Positions 26,734 to 35,758 of a stretch of 64,000 nt of DNA are shown piece by piece. Source of the DNA: JBNLBT01 sp050303435. Its GTDB lineage: Bacteria > Pseudomonadota > Gammaproteobacteria > Xanthomonadales > Marinicellaceae. Position 1 is the first letter of the stretch. Every line of letters starts with the position of its first letter. The stretch is from the NCBI GenBank assembly GCA_050303435.1, contig JBNLBT010000001.1, positions 1-64,000 of the forward strand, read 5' to 3'. Both the position numbers and the translations under genes were made by a program. A model generated the notes under the pieces. It was not told where the DNA came from. It saw nothing but the letters and a program-made list of their open reading frames with translations, and ran no database searches.

Positions 26734-28534
26734 GCTTCAATTCCATGAATTTGTCTATGATGGCGCGTGCAATGGGCGCCGCCACGCGCGGCCCGCTGGC
26801 GCCGTGTTCGGCCACCACCACCACCGCAATTTCAGGCGATTCAACCGGAGCAAAGGCAATGAACAGGGCGTGGTTGTTGAGGTGCTTGGGTAAAAAATCC
26901 GGTTTTTCATAAATGTCCGCTTCGCTCTTGCCGTACACCTGTGAAGTGCCGCTCTTGCCGGCCATGCGGTAGGCGTCGGTGCGAATCGCCCAGGCCGAAC
27001 CCTGCGGCGTTTCGACCACCTGGCGCATGCCCTCGTGCACGGTCTGCCAGTGGGATTCGGAGACATCCAGTGCCAGATTGCGGGGTTCAATGGTTTGCTT
27101 GACCAGGTGGGGCCGGTTGACGCGGCCTTTTGAAGCCAGAATGCCCAAGGCGTTGACCATCTGGATCGGGGTCACCAGAAAATAGCCCTGGCCGATGCCG
27201 GTGATCACGGTTTCACCGGGAAACCAGATCGTGCCGCGCGCCGCTTTCTTCCACTCGCGCGAGGGCAGGATGCCTTTTTTCTCACCGCTGATGTCGATGC
27301 CGGTGTATTGGCCGAAATTGAAGTGCGCGAGGAAATCATGAATCCGGTCTATGCCGAGCTTGATCGCCAGGTCGTAGAAAAACGTGTTGATTGATTGGGC
27401 CAGTGCGTCCACCACATTCACCAGCCCGTGTCCACCGCGCTTCCAGTCGTGGTATTTGCGTTCGCGGTTGGGCAGTTGAAATACGCCGGTGGACAGCATG
27501 GTGGATTCTGCGCTGATGATGTCGTGGTGCAGGCCGGCCAGGGCAATGTAGGGCTTGATGGTTGAACCGGGTTCATACCCGCCCATGATGCTGCGATTGA
27601 ACAGTGGTTTCTCGATGGAGTTGAGCAAGGCCGAGAAACGTTCCGTGGAAATGCCGTTGACGAAATCGTTGATGTTGTAACCGGGTTCTGAAAGCATCAT
27701 CAGAATTTCACCGGTGTTCGGATCTATGGCAATGGCAGAACCGGTTTGTTCATTGAACGCCTCGTGCGCGGCCTGTTGCAACTCGATGTCAATGGTCAGC
27801 TGCAGGTTTTCACCGTTCACCGGCGCCTGTTTGATTTCCTGGTGCAAATATTTGCCGCGCGCGTTGGTGTAAGTGATCAGCACGCCGGGTTCACCGTGCA
27901 GACGCAATTCGTGGTGCTTTTCCAGGCCGATTTTGCCGATGTAATCGTCGTTGGCATACAGGGCGTGGTCAACCCGGTCGAATTCCTCGGCGCTGAGCTG
28001 GCCCACGTAACCGATCACATGAGACATGATTTGTGGGTGGTGGTAGTGGCGAATCAGATACGGTTCAGTGGTGAAACCCGGGAAGGTGTGTTTGCGTGCG
28101 GCGAAGGCCGCCACTTCGCGGTCACTGAGCCGCGCTTTGATCATCACCGGTTTGAACACCGGCTCGTATTGAATCGATTCCAGCACCTGCTCAATGTTTG
28201 CCTCATTGAGTGCCACCCATTCACCAAGTTTGTCAAGACTCTCGGCCATGTTGGGCACTTTCTCCGGGGTGGCCAGCAGACGATAGGCTGTGAGGTTTTC
28301 AGCCAGTATGCGCCCATTGCGGTCATAAATCAGGCCGCGCGCCGACTTGATGCGGGAATATTTGATGCGATTTTGTTCAGAAAGGGCCACGTACTGTGGG
28401 TGGCGCAGGATCTGCAGGTAAAAATAGCGGCCGATCAGGGTGGCAAAGGCCAACAGAATCAGGCCCGTGGTGATCAGTGCACGACGCTGGAACAGGGCGC
28501 GGTCCTTGCTTGGATTGAACGCGGCTTTCTTCAT
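26720..28534 (-). CDS. mrdA: Penicillin-binding protein 2
   Basis: 604 aa. An N-terminal membrane anchor (about 19-38) is followed by the PBP dimerisation domain and the transpeptidase domain. The active-site SxxK is at Ser324 in GYEPGSTIKPY, SxN in QSINTFFYD, and KSGT in AGKSGTSQVYG. It cross-links peptidoglycan made by RodA during cell elongation. It lies between mreD (4-bp overlap) and rodA in the standard order. Confidence 0.97.
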   Translation of the reverse strand: MKKAAFNPSKDRALFQRRALITTGLILLAFATLIGRYFYLQILRHPQYVALSEQNRIKYSRIKSARGLIYDRNGRILAENLTAYRLLATPEKVPNMAESLDKLGEWVALNEANIEQVLESIQYEPVFKPVMIKARLSDREVAAFAARKHTFPGFTTEPYLIRHYHHPQIMSHVIGYVGQLSAEEFDRVDHALYANDDYIGKIGLEKHHELRLHGEPGVLITYTNARGKYLHQEIKQAPVNGENLQLTIDIELQQAAHEAFNEQTGSAIAIDPNTGEILMMLSEPGYNINDFVNGISTERFSALLNSIEKPLFNRSIMGGYEPGSTIKPYIALAGLHHDIISAESTMLSTGVFQLPNRERKYHDWKRGGHGLVNVVDALAQSINTFFYDLAIKLGIDRIHDFLAHFNFGQYTGIDISGEKKGILPSREWKKAARGTIWFPGETVITGIGQGYFLVTPIQMVNALGILASKGRVNRPHLVKQTIEPRNLALDVSESHWQTVHEGMRQVVETPQGSAWAIRTDAYRMAGKSGTSQVYGKSEADIYEKPDFLPKHLNNHALFIAFAPVESPEIAVVVVAEHGASGPRVAAPIARAIIDKFMELKHGRD

Positions 28535-29007
28535 GCGCGCCGGCGAATGCGGATGCGTTCAAGCAAATAATACAACCACGGCCAGATCAGTGCGCTGGTC
28601 AACAGGGGCAGCAGGGCCGACCATTGCGGCACCACCCGGTCACTGAGCCAGTCGATGGCCGAACGAATGATCAGGTCGTTGAACAGCAGGAACACCACCA
28701 CCGCGGTCAGCTGCCAAACCGAAGTCATTTTCAGCTGTTTGCTGAACTTGGACACAATGTAAGTGATCGCCACCAGTGAAAACCCGTGTTTACCGAGCAG
28801 ACTGCCGTTCAGAACATCCAGAATCACGCCGTAAAAAAATGCCACATACACATTGGAACGTTCGGGCTGTGTGAGGTTCCAGTAAATCATCACCACGGCC
28901 AACCAGTAAGGTTGCAAGCGTTCAATGGCCGTTGGCAGCGGCAGCAGCGAAAGCAGCAATGCCAGCAAAAGGGAGAGGTGAATCAGTGCGCTGAGGCTGT
29001 TCTTCAT
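28531..29007 (-). CDS. mreD: Rod shape-determining protein MreD
   Basis: 158 aa, about five hydrophobic helices, with weak conservation as usual for MreD (ALLLSLLPLPTAIERLQPYWLAVVMIYWNL and GSLLGKHGFSLVAITYIVSKF regions). The call rests on size, topology and the position between mreC and mrdA with 4-bp overlaps on both sides. It is an inner-membrane elongasome component. Confidence 0.92.
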   Translation of the reverse strand: MKNSLSALIHLSLLLALLLSLLPLPTAIERLQPYWLAVVMIYWNLTQPERSNVYVAFFYGVILDVLNGSLLGKHGFSLVAITYIVSKFSKQLKMTSVWQLTAVVVFLLFNDLIIRSAIDWLSDRVVPQWSALLPLLTSALIWPWLYYLLERIRIRRRA

Positions 29008-29852
29008 GGCACGTCAGCGGCCTCGCCTTCGGGCCACACCAGGAAGACTTCGGTCAATTGTGACATGCCGGCAAATATCTGCGCTCGGGCGTGCAGGAAG
29101 GACTGGTCAGCCGATGGCTGCAAGTCGACGATGCTGGCCACCCGCAGACCACGCGGGAAACGGTGTCCGAAGCCGGACGTGATCAGCACATCGCCGATTT
29201 TCACATCCGCGCTGGCTGGCAATTCCGGCAAATCAATGCCGGTGGGATCGCCGCGCCCGTAGGCAATTGAGCGCAGACCGGTGCGCACGTTTTCCACCGG
29301 GATGGCGTGGTTGCGGTCGCTGATCAGGATGACGTGCGAATACAACAAGCCGTGGTGTTCAACCTGACCGATCACGCCGTCCAGGCTGAGCACCGCCTGG
29401 CCGTTGTACACGCCGTGTTGCGTGCCCTGGTTGATCATCACCTGCTGTTTGTTCTCGCTCAGGTTGATGTTGGATACGAACGCCACACTGGTGTCCAGCG
29501 GCAGCTGTTCACCGGCTTTGAGCAATCGCCGCAGACGGGTGTTTTCCTCACTCAGCAGCGTGTTTTGCTGGACCTGCATGCGGGCATCGATCAGGGCCTG
29601 TTTGAGGGCGGTGTTTTCCTGCACCAAGGCGGCCTGTCTAGACAGCGCCAGCTCACTGATCTCCCACAGTTTCTGTGGCCATTCAATGGTTTTGATCAGC
29701 GGCAGGGTCAGTGCCGAAAGTGCGCTGCGCACCGGCTGCATCATCTGCGTCTGGCGGTCGGCCAGCATAAAGCCGATGCACACCAGTTCGAGCAGGATGA
29801 ACTGAATGAATGGCTTTTGCGATAAACTGGTTTCGTTGCGGTAAGAGGCCAT
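29004..29852 (-). CDS. mreC: Cell shape protein MreC
   Basis: 282 aa. A single N-terminal membrane segment (about 14-32) is followed by a coiled coil (about 65-105) and a beta-rich periplasmic domain (QGTQHGVYNGQAVLSLDGVIGQV; ITSGFGHRFPRGLRVASI). It links MreB inside the cell to PBP2 outside. It lies 18 bp after mreB and overlaps mreD by 4 bp. Confidence 0.96.
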   Translation of the reverse strand: MASYRNETSLSQKPFIQFILLELVCIGFMLADRQTQMMQPVRSALSALTLPLIKTIEWPQKLWEISELALSRQAALVQENTALKQALIDARMQVQQNTLLSEENTRLRRLLKAGEQLPLDTSVAFVSNINLSENKQQVMINQGTQHGVYNGQAVLSLDGVIGQVEHHGLLYSHVILISDRNHAIPVENVRTGLRSIAYGRGDPTGIDLPELPASADVKIGDVLITSGFGHRFPRGLRVASIVDLQPSADQSFLHARAQIFAGMSQLTEVFLVWPEGEAADVP

Positions 29853-29870
29853 CCTTCAGAGGCGCTGCAA

Positions 29871-30920
29871 TCAGCGAAATGAAGTGAAGAAATCCGAGCC
29901 TTTCTGATCGATGATTTCCAGTGCTTTGCCACCGCCCCGGGCAACGCAGGTCAGCGGATCCTCGGCGACAAACACCGGCAACCCGGTTTCTTCCATCAGC
30001 AGTTTGTCCAGGTCTTTGAGCAAAGCGCCGCCACCGGTCAGGACGATGCCTTTTTCAGCCACATCGGCGCACAATTCAGGCGGCGTCTGTTCCAGCGCGG
30101 TTTTCGCCGCAGCGACGATGCCGGCCAGCGGTTCGTGCAGGGCTTCCAGTGCTTCGTTGTTTGAAATGGTGAATTTTCGCGGCACGCCTTCGGCCAGGTT
30201 GCGGCCGGATATTTCGATGGTGATTTCTTCGTTGGCCGGGTAGGCGCAACCGATTTCGTGTTTGATGCGTTCCGCGGTGGATTCACCGATCAGCGTGCCG
30301 TAGCTGCGACGCACGTAGGAAATGATGGCCTCATCAAATTTATCGCCGCCAATTTTAACCGAGGCCGAGTACACAATGCCGTTGAGCGACAACACCGCCA
30401 CTTCCGAGGTGCCGCCACCGATGTCCAGCACCATGGAACCGCGCGCTTCGTGGATGGGGATGCCCGCGCCGATCGCCGCGGCCATCGGCTCTTCAATCAG
30501 ATACACGTCGGCCGCGCCGGCGCCGTAGGCCGATTCTTTGATCGCCTTGCGTTCCACTTGGGTGGAGCCACACGGCACACACACCAGCACGCGCGATGAG
30601 GGTTTCAGCCAGCGGTTGGAATGCACTTTCTTGATGAAGTGCTGCAGCATCGCCGCGGTCATGTCAAAATCAGCGATCACCCCGTCCTTCAGAGGGCGGA
30701 TGGTTTTGATGTTACCGGGCGTGCGGCCCAGCATCATTTTGGCATCGGTGCCCACCGAAGCGATGTCAACCGGTCCACCGCGCCCATGATCCATTCTGAC
30801 CGCAACCACCGACGGCTCGTTCAGGACGATGCCGTGATCACGCATGAAAATCAGCGTATTGGCGGTGCCGAGATCGATCGACAGGTCATTGGAAAAGAGG
30901 CTTCTGATTTTTTTAAACAT
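29871..30920 (-). CDS. mreB: Actin-like rod shape protein MreB
   Basis: 349 aa. The actin ATPase signatures are all present: phosphate 1 SIDLGTANTLIFM, phosphate 2 MVLDIGGGTSEVAVLSL, and adenosine site GIVLTGGGALLKDLDKLL. It forms membrane-bound filaments that steer the elongasome. It is first in the mreBCD-mrdAB-mltB-rlpA series and divergent from gatC, with only 85 bp between the two start codons. Confidence 0.98.
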   Translation of the reverse strand: MFKKIRSLFSNDLSIDLGTANTLIFMRDHGIVLNEPSVVAVRMDHGRGGPVDIASVGTDAKMMLGRTPGNIKTIRPLKDGVIADFDMTAAMLQHFIKKVHSNRWLKPSSRVLVCVPCGSTQVERKAIKESAYGAGAADVYLIEEPMAAAIGAGIPIHEARGSMVLDIGGGTSEVAVLSLNGIVYSASVKIGGDKFDEAIISYVRRSYGTLIGESTAERIKHEIGCAYPANEEITIEISGRNLAEGVPRKFTISNNEALEALHEPLAGIVAAAKTALEQTPPELCADVAEKGIVLTGGGALLKDLDKLLMEETGLPVFVAEDPLTCVARGGGKALEIIDQKGSDFFTSFR

Positions 30921-30931
30921 TGGTATTTTGG

Positions 30932-30961
30932 CTTACATCTGAATTGTTAAAATGGCATAAT
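30932..30961 (+). promoter_or_regulatory. gatCAB promoter, CTTACA / CATAAT
   Basis: CTTACA (30932-30937), 18 bp, CATAAT (30956-30961). Transcription should begin near 30968, giving a 38-nt leader with AGGCGGA (30993-30999) before the ATG at 31006. The reverse complement of the same AT-rich core may serve mreB. Confidence 0.5.
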
Positions 30962-31005
30962 ACGCCGCTGCTCGCGGGATTTTGTCACCCAAAGGCGGAT
31001 TATAT

Positions 31006-31311
31006 ATGATTGGTGCCGTTGATATGTCAATAAATGATAAAGAAATTAAAGAATTGGCTCAATTGGCGCGCTTGCAGGCGCCGGCCGAAACCCGCACTGA
31101 ACTGACCGCTTCAGTGAGCGCCATATTGGACATGGTGGCGCGCGTCAACGGCGTTGACACCGACCGCATTGAGCCCATGTGTCACCCCGCCGATGCGGTG
31201 CAGCGATTGCGCGAGGACGCGGTGACTGAGGGCGATCACAAAGCGGAATTGTTGCGCCTCTCGGCCCACGCCGACGGCGAATATTATCTGGTGCCGAAGG
31301 TGATTGAATGA
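31006..31311 (+). CDS. gatC: Asp-tRNA(Asn)/Glu-tRNA(Gln) amidotransferase subunit C
   Basis: 101 aa from the ATG at 31006, favoured by AGGCGGA six nt upstream; the ATG at 31024 gives the more typical 95-aa GatC (MSINDKEIKELAQLARLQ) but has a weak ribosome site. Conserved parts are ELAQLARL, SVSAILDMVARVNGVDTD and RIEPMCHP, then LREDAVTEG. GatC wraps around GatA and GatB to hold the complex. It is coupled to gatA by a 4-bp overlap. Confidence 0.93.
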   Translation: MIGAVDMSINDKEIKELAQLARLQAPAETRTELTASVSAILDMVARVNGVDTDRIEPMCHPADAVQRLREDAVTEGDHKAELLRLSAHADGEYYLVPKVIE

Positions 31312-32753
31312 GTGCGTCCCTGCGGCAATTGCAGCAACAGCTGCGCGACAAGTCGCTGGGCGTGCGTGAACTGGTGCAGCACAGCCTGGATCGCATTGAG
31401 CGCTTAAACCCGCAACTGAACGCGTTGATTTCGGTGCAGGCGGAACAGGCGCTGGACGCGGCCAGCACACAGCAGCGCGTCATCGACGCCGGCACCGGCG
31501 GTCCATTGACCGGTTTGCCCCTGGTGCACAAGGACTTGTTCTGCACCCAGGGGGTCACCACCACCTGCGCATCACGCATGCTGTCCAACTTCGTGCCGCC
31601 GTACGATGCCACCGCCGTGCAGCGCCTGAGCGCCGCCGGCATGATCACCCTTGGCAAGGCCAACATGGATGAATTTGCCATGGGTTCCTCAAATGAAAAT
31701 TCGGCCTACGGCGCGGTCAGCAATCCCTGGGATCCGGCGCGCGTTCCGGGCGGCTCATCCGGCGGATCGGCCGCCGCCGTTGCGGCTGGCCTGGTGCCGG
31801 CAGCAAGCGCCACCGACACCGGCGGTTCAATTCGTCAGCCGGCCGCGCTGTGTGGCGTGACCGGCGTCAAGCCCAGCTACGGCCGGGTGTCACGACACGG
31901 TATGGTGGCGTTTGCCTCCAGTCTGGATCAGGGCGGCGTGATGGCGCGCAGCGCCGAAGACTGCGCTCTGGTGCTCTCAGCCATGTGCGGACACGATCCA
32001 TTGGACTCCACCTCCACTGCAGCCGTCGAGTTGCCATTCAGTGCGCAACCGGTGCACGCCACCAAAGGCCTGCGCGTGGGTCTGGTGCGCGACTGGTTTG
32101 AACAACTGGACGCGCCGATGGCAGCATCCCTGCAACAGGCGATCGCTGCGCTGGCCGATCTGGGTGTGCAATTCGAGGACGTTGAGTTGCCGCACGCGGA
32201 TCTGGCGGTGGCGGCTTATTACATTCTGGCGCCGGCCGAGTGTTCCTCCAACCTGTCGCGTTTTGACGGCGTGCGCTTTGGTCATCAGTGCGACGGGGCC
32301 ACCGATTTACAGGATTTGTACGTGCGTTCGCGCAGTGAAGGATTTGGTGCTGAAGTGCAGCGCCGCATTCTGGTCGGCACCTGGGCGCTGTCGGCTGGAT
32401 ATTACGACGCCTATTACGTCAAAGCGCAAAAAATCCGGCGACTGATTGCCGATGATTTTTCCCGCGCCTTTGATCGCGTGGATGTTTTGCTTGGGCCGGT
32501 GACGCCGGAAACCGCATTCCGAAAAGGCGCCAAGGCCGATTCGGTGAGCATGTATCAGGCCGATGTGTTCACCATACCGGCCTCGCTGGCGGGTTTGCCG
32601 TGTTTGTCGCTGCCATGCGCCCCGGTCGCGGGCTTGCCGGTGGGCTTGCAGCTGATGGGGCGCTACATGGACGATGCGCGCATTCTGGATTTAGCGCGGC
32701 ATCTGCAGGCGCACACCGACTGGCACCTGGCGCAACCGGAGGGGCTGGCATGA
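31308..32753 (+). CDS. gatA: Asp-tRNA(Asn)/Glu-tRNA(Gln) amidotransferase subunit A
   Basis: 481 aa of the amidase-signature family. The catalytic Ser-cisSer-Lys triad lies in PLVHKDLFC (Lys), GGSSGGSAAAVAAGLVPAASATDTGGSIRQPAAL (two serines, Gly/Ser-rich core; residues about 145-180). It releases ammonia from glutamine or asparagine for GatB. The window shows tRNA-Gln but no aminoacyl-tRNA synthetases, so whether the complex serves Gln or Asn charging is open. Confidence 0.97.
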   Translation: MSASLRQLQQQLRDKSLGVRELVQHSLDRIERLNPQLNALISVQAEQALDAASTQQRVIDAGTGGPLTGLPLVHKDLFCTQGVTTTCASRMLSNFVPPYDATAVQRLSAAGMITLGKANMDEFAMGSSNENSAYGAVSNPWDPARVPGGSSGGSAAAVAAGLVPAASATDTGGSIRQPAALCGVTGVKPSYGRVSRHGMVAFASSLDQGGVMARSAEDCALVLSAMCGHDPLDSTSTAAVELPFSAQPVHATKGLRVGLVRDWFEQLDAPMAASLQQAIAALADLGVQFEDVELPHADLAVAAYYILAPAECSSNLSRFDGVRFGHQCDGATDLQDLYVRSRSEGFGAEVQRRILVGTWALSAGYYDAYYVKAQKIRRLIADDFSRAFDRVDVLLGPVTPETAFRKGAKADSVSMYQADVFTIPASLAGLPCLSLPCAPVAGLPVGLQLMGRYMDDARILDLARHLQAHTDWHLAQPEGLA

Positions 32754-34192
32754 AGAACGGCTGGGAGGCGGTGATCGGTCTGGAAATTCACGTGCGTCTG
32801 GACACCCACAGCAAATTGTTCTCCGGTGCCCGCGCGGCCTACGGCGCGGATGCCAACACCCAGGTGAGTTTTCTCGACGCCGGCTTGCCCGGCACCTTGC
32901 CGGTGCTGAATGCCCAGGCGGTGCGCAGCGCGATCCGCTTTGGCCTCGCCATTGATGCCGAGATCAGCCGTGAGACGGTGTTTGCGCGTAAAAATTACTT
33001 TTACCCGGATCTGCCCAAAGGTTACCAGATCAGCCAGATGGACCGGCCGATTGTGAGCGGTGGTCACGTGACCATCCAGCCACAGGATGGTGAACCCCGG
33101 CGCATCAACATCACCCGCGCGCACCTGGAAGAAGACGCCGGCAAATCGATCCACGACGCCTACGCGCAATTCACCGCCATTGATCTGAATCGCGCCGGCA
33201 CGCCGCTGATTGAGGTGGTCAGTGAACCGGAAATGCACAGCGCCGCCGAAGCGGTGGCCTACATGCGTGAAATTTATGCGCTGGTGACCCACCTGGGCAT
33301 TTGCGACGGCAATCTGCAGGAAGGCTCGTTTCGTTGCGACGCCAATGTGTCGGTGCGGCCAAGCGGGCACAAGGCCCTGGGCACGCGCACAGAAATCAAG
33401 AACCTCAATTCGTTCCGCTTCATTGAAAAGGCCATCAACCACGAAATCAAACGCCAGATCCGCATGATTGAAGGCGGTGGAACGGTGATTCAGGAAACCC
33501 GCTTGTACGACGCCGAAGCCGATTCAACCCGCGCCATGCGCAGCAAGGAAGAGGCCAACGACTACCGTTATTTTCCCGACCCGGATTTATTGCCGGTGCG
33601 CATTGAAGCGGCCGACATCGAAGCGCAGCGGGCCCTGTTGCCGGAATTCCCAGCGGCCAAGCAGGCGCGCTACATGGCACAGCTCGGCTTGCGTGAACAG
33701 GAAGCCCGCATCGTCGCCCACGATGTGCCTCTGGCGCGCTACTTCGAAGCCGTGGTGGCGGCCACTGAGGCGACACCGGACGCCGTGGTGAAATGGCTGC
33801 TGGGTGATTTCAGCGCGCTGTTGAACGCCCACGACGTGCGCATTGAAGAAGCCCCGGTCGATCCCGCACGACAGGCCGGGTTGCTGGATCAGGTTCAACG
33901 CGGCGCCATTTCCATGAAAATTGCACGCCAGGTGCTTGAACGCATGTGGGATACGTCGGAGGACGCGGCACAGATCATAGAGCGCGAGGGGCTGGCGCAG
34001 ATCTCCGATGCCGGTGCATTGGCACAATTGGTGGATCAGGTGTTGCAGGACAACCCCGACCAGGTCGCCGGCTTCCGCGCGGGCAACGACAAACTGTTCA
34101 ATTTTTTTGTTGGACAGGTGATGAAACGCACCCAGGGCAAGGCCAATCCGGTGCAACTGAAAGAACTATTGCAAGAGAAACTGAACACATGA
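32750..34192 (+). CDS. gatB: Asp-tRNA(Asn)/Glu-tRNA(Gln) amidotransferase subunit B
   Basis: 480 aa from the ATG at 32750, inside the ATGA that ends gatA; an open frame from 32600 is not conserved. The N-terminal GatB kinase-like domain shows WEAVIGLEIHVRL, YFYPDLPKGYQISQ and HLEEDAGKSIHD, and the C-terminal YqeY-like tail (about 330-480) binds tRNA. It phosphorylates the misacylated Glu or Asp and transfers ammonia to it. Confidence 0.97.
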   Translation: MKNGWEAVIGLEIHVRLDTHSKLFSGARAAYGADANTQVSFLDAGLPGTLPVLNAQAVRSAIRFGLAIDAEISRETVFARKNYFYPDLPKGYQISQMDRPIVSGGHVTIQPQDGEPRRINITRAHLEEDAGKSIHDAYAQFTAIDLNRAGTPLIEVVSEPEMHSAAEAVAYMREIYALVTHLGICDGNLQEGSFRCDANVSVRPSGHKALGTRTEIKNLNSFRFIEKAINHEIKRQIRMIEGGGTVIQETRLYDAEADSTRAMRSKEEANDYRYFPDPDLLPVRIEAADIEAQRALLPEFPAAKQARYMAQLGLREQEARIVAHDVPLARYFEAVVAATEATPDAVVKWLLGDFSALLNAHDVRIEEAPVDPARQAGLLDQVQRGAISMKIARQVLERMWDTSEDAAQIIEREGLAQISDAGALAQLVDQVLQDNPDQVAGFRAGNDKLFNFFVGQVMKRTQGKANPVQLKELLQEKLNT

Positions 34193-35124
34193 GCAGAGCA
34201 TTGATATGTGGGTCGCTGGCCTACGACACCATCATGGTTTTCGAGGACCGTTTCGAAAACTACATCCTGGCCGACCAGATTCACAAACTCAACGTGTCTT
34301 TTCTGGTGCCACAACTGAAGCGTGAACTGGGTGGCTGCGCCGGCAACATCGCCTACAACCTGCACCTGATCGGCGGTCAGCCGGTGCCAATGGGTGTGGT
34401 GGGCCGTGATTTTGGGGTGTACCGAGACAAATTCACGCAACTGGGGATCTCGCTGGAAGCGGTGCGTGAATTGCCCGACCAGTACACCGCTCAGGCCTAC
34501 ATCACCACCGACATGAGCAACAACCAGATCACCGCGTTTCACCCCGGCGCGATGAATTTTTCCGATCAGAACAACGTCACCGATCATCCAGACATTGGCA
34601 TCGGCATCGTTGGGCCGGATGGCAAACAGGGCATGCTCAAACACGCCCGGGAATTTGCTGAGGCCGGCATTCCATTCATCTTCGACCCGGGTCAGGCGAT
34701 GCCCATGTTTGATGGCGATGAACTCAAGGACTTCATCGACAAAGCCACCTGGATGGCGGTCAACGACTACGAGTATGAACTGGTGCACAGCCGCACCGGC
34801 TGGGATGCGCGGCGCATCGCAGGGCACCTGGATGCACTGATTGTGACCCGCGGCGAGAGAGGCTCCGAGTTGTACACCGAAGGCACTGTGTACCACATTC
34901 CGGTGGTGCAGGCCGATGTGGTCAACGACCCGACCGGTTGCGGCGATGCGTATCGCGCCGGGTTGTTGTACGGCCTGTTGAATGAATTTGACCTGCAAAC
35001 CACCGGTCGCATCGCTTCCCTGCTCGGCAGTCTGAAGATCCGCCATCACGGCACCCAGAACCACGTTTTCAGCGCGGAAGAATTTGCCACCATGTTTACG
35101 CAGGAATTCGGCTACAAGTACTGA
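34189..35124 (+). CDS. PfkB-family carbohydrate kinase, adenosine-kinase-like
   Basis: 311 aa from the ATG at 34189, in the ATGA overlap with gatB; a longer frame from 33946 is a shadow. The N-terminus has SLAYDTIMVFEDRF and the PfkB signature 1 region ELGGCAGNIAYNLHLIGG. Signature 2, DPTGCGDAYRAG, holds the catalytic base Asp253. PfkB kinases phosphorylate sugars or nucleosides; bacterial members of this shape are often annotated as adenosine kinase or ribokinase-like, but substrate specificity is not visible. The linkage to gatCAB is tight but functionally unexplained. Confidence 0.88.
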   Translation: MSRALICGSLAYDTIMVFEDRFENYILADQIHKLNVSFLVPQLKRELGGCAGNIAYNLHLIGGQPVPMGVVGRDFGVYRDKFTQLGISLEAVRELPDQYTAQAYITTDMSNNQITAFHPGAMNFSDQNNVTDHPDIGIGIVGPDGKQGMLKHAREFAEAGIPFIFDPGQAMPMFDGDELKDFIDKATWMAVNDYEYELVHSRTGWDARRIAGHLDALIVTRGERGSELYTEGTVYHIPVVQADVVNDPTGCGDAYRAGLLYGLLNEFDLQTTGRIASLLGSLKIRHHGTQNHVFSAEEFATMFTQEFGYKY

Positions 35125-35281
35125 CCGCAGCGCCACCGTTGAGACATCGGTGCCCGGTTTTGCTCAGACCGGCGCCGCGTGCACGCGCGCACAGACAGAG
35201 CCCGGGATTCGGCTGCATTTTTGCTTGTGCGCTCCAGGCTTTTCTGAAAAAATAACGGGCAGTATAAAAAACACAAAAATT

Positions 35282-35758
35282 ATGATCGACAATGATGGCT
35301 ATCGCCCGAATGTGGGCATCATCTTGCTCGATGATGATGGAAAAGTCTTTTGGGCCAAGCGTCACCAGGACGACGGCTGGCAGTTTCCCCAGGGCGGCAT
35401 CAACACCGATGAAACCGCCGAGGAGGCGATGTTCAGGGAATTGTATGAAGAAATCGGTCTGAAGCCTCACCACGTGGACGTGCTGGGGTGTACGCCCGGC
35501 TGGTTGCATTACAATCTGCCCAGAAAATATCAGAAGAAGAATTCTTTTCCATTGTGCATCGGACAAAAACAGGTGTATTTTCTGTTGCGCATGCTGTGCA
35601 GCGAGTCGCGTGTCAACCTCACTGCTTCGGCCAAACCGGAATTTGAACAGTGGTGCTGGGTGGAATTCTGGGAACCGGTCAAACAGGTGATCCATTTCAA
35701 ACGCGACGTGTACAAAAAAGCGCTGAAACACCTGGAGTTTCTGGCGTTTCCTCGATGA
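35282..35758 (+). CDS. rppH: RNA pyrophosphohydrolase RppH
   Basis: 158 aa from the ATG at 35282. The start MIDNDGYRPNVGIIL is diagnostic of RppH, as is QDDGWQFPQGGI; the Nudix box spans 38-60 (GGINTDETAEEAMFRELYEE then IGL). It removes pyrophosphate from 5' ends of mRNA and so starts decay. A TATAAA at 35263-35268 would place the transcript start close to the ATG, leaving a very short leader with no ribosome site. It is about 18 residues shorter than E. coli RppH at the C-terminus. Confidence 0.94.
   Translation: MIDNDGYRPNVGIILLDDDGKVFWAKRHQDDGWQFPQGGINTDETAEEAMFRELYEEIGLKPHHVDVLGCTPGWLHYNLPRKYQKKNSFPLCIGQKQVYFLLRMLCSESRVNLTASAKPEFEQWCWVEFWEPVKQVIHFKRDVYKKALKHLEFLAFPR

Noticed and set aside
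33946..34188. N-terminal extension of the PfkB kinase frame
   Set aside because: It lies inside gatB in another frame; the ATG at 34189 in the ATGA overlap begins the conserved kinase.
35134..35160. CACCG/CGGTG stem followed by TTTT after the PfkB kinase gene
   Set aside because: The stem has only five base pairs and the tail is broken; too weak for a terminator call.
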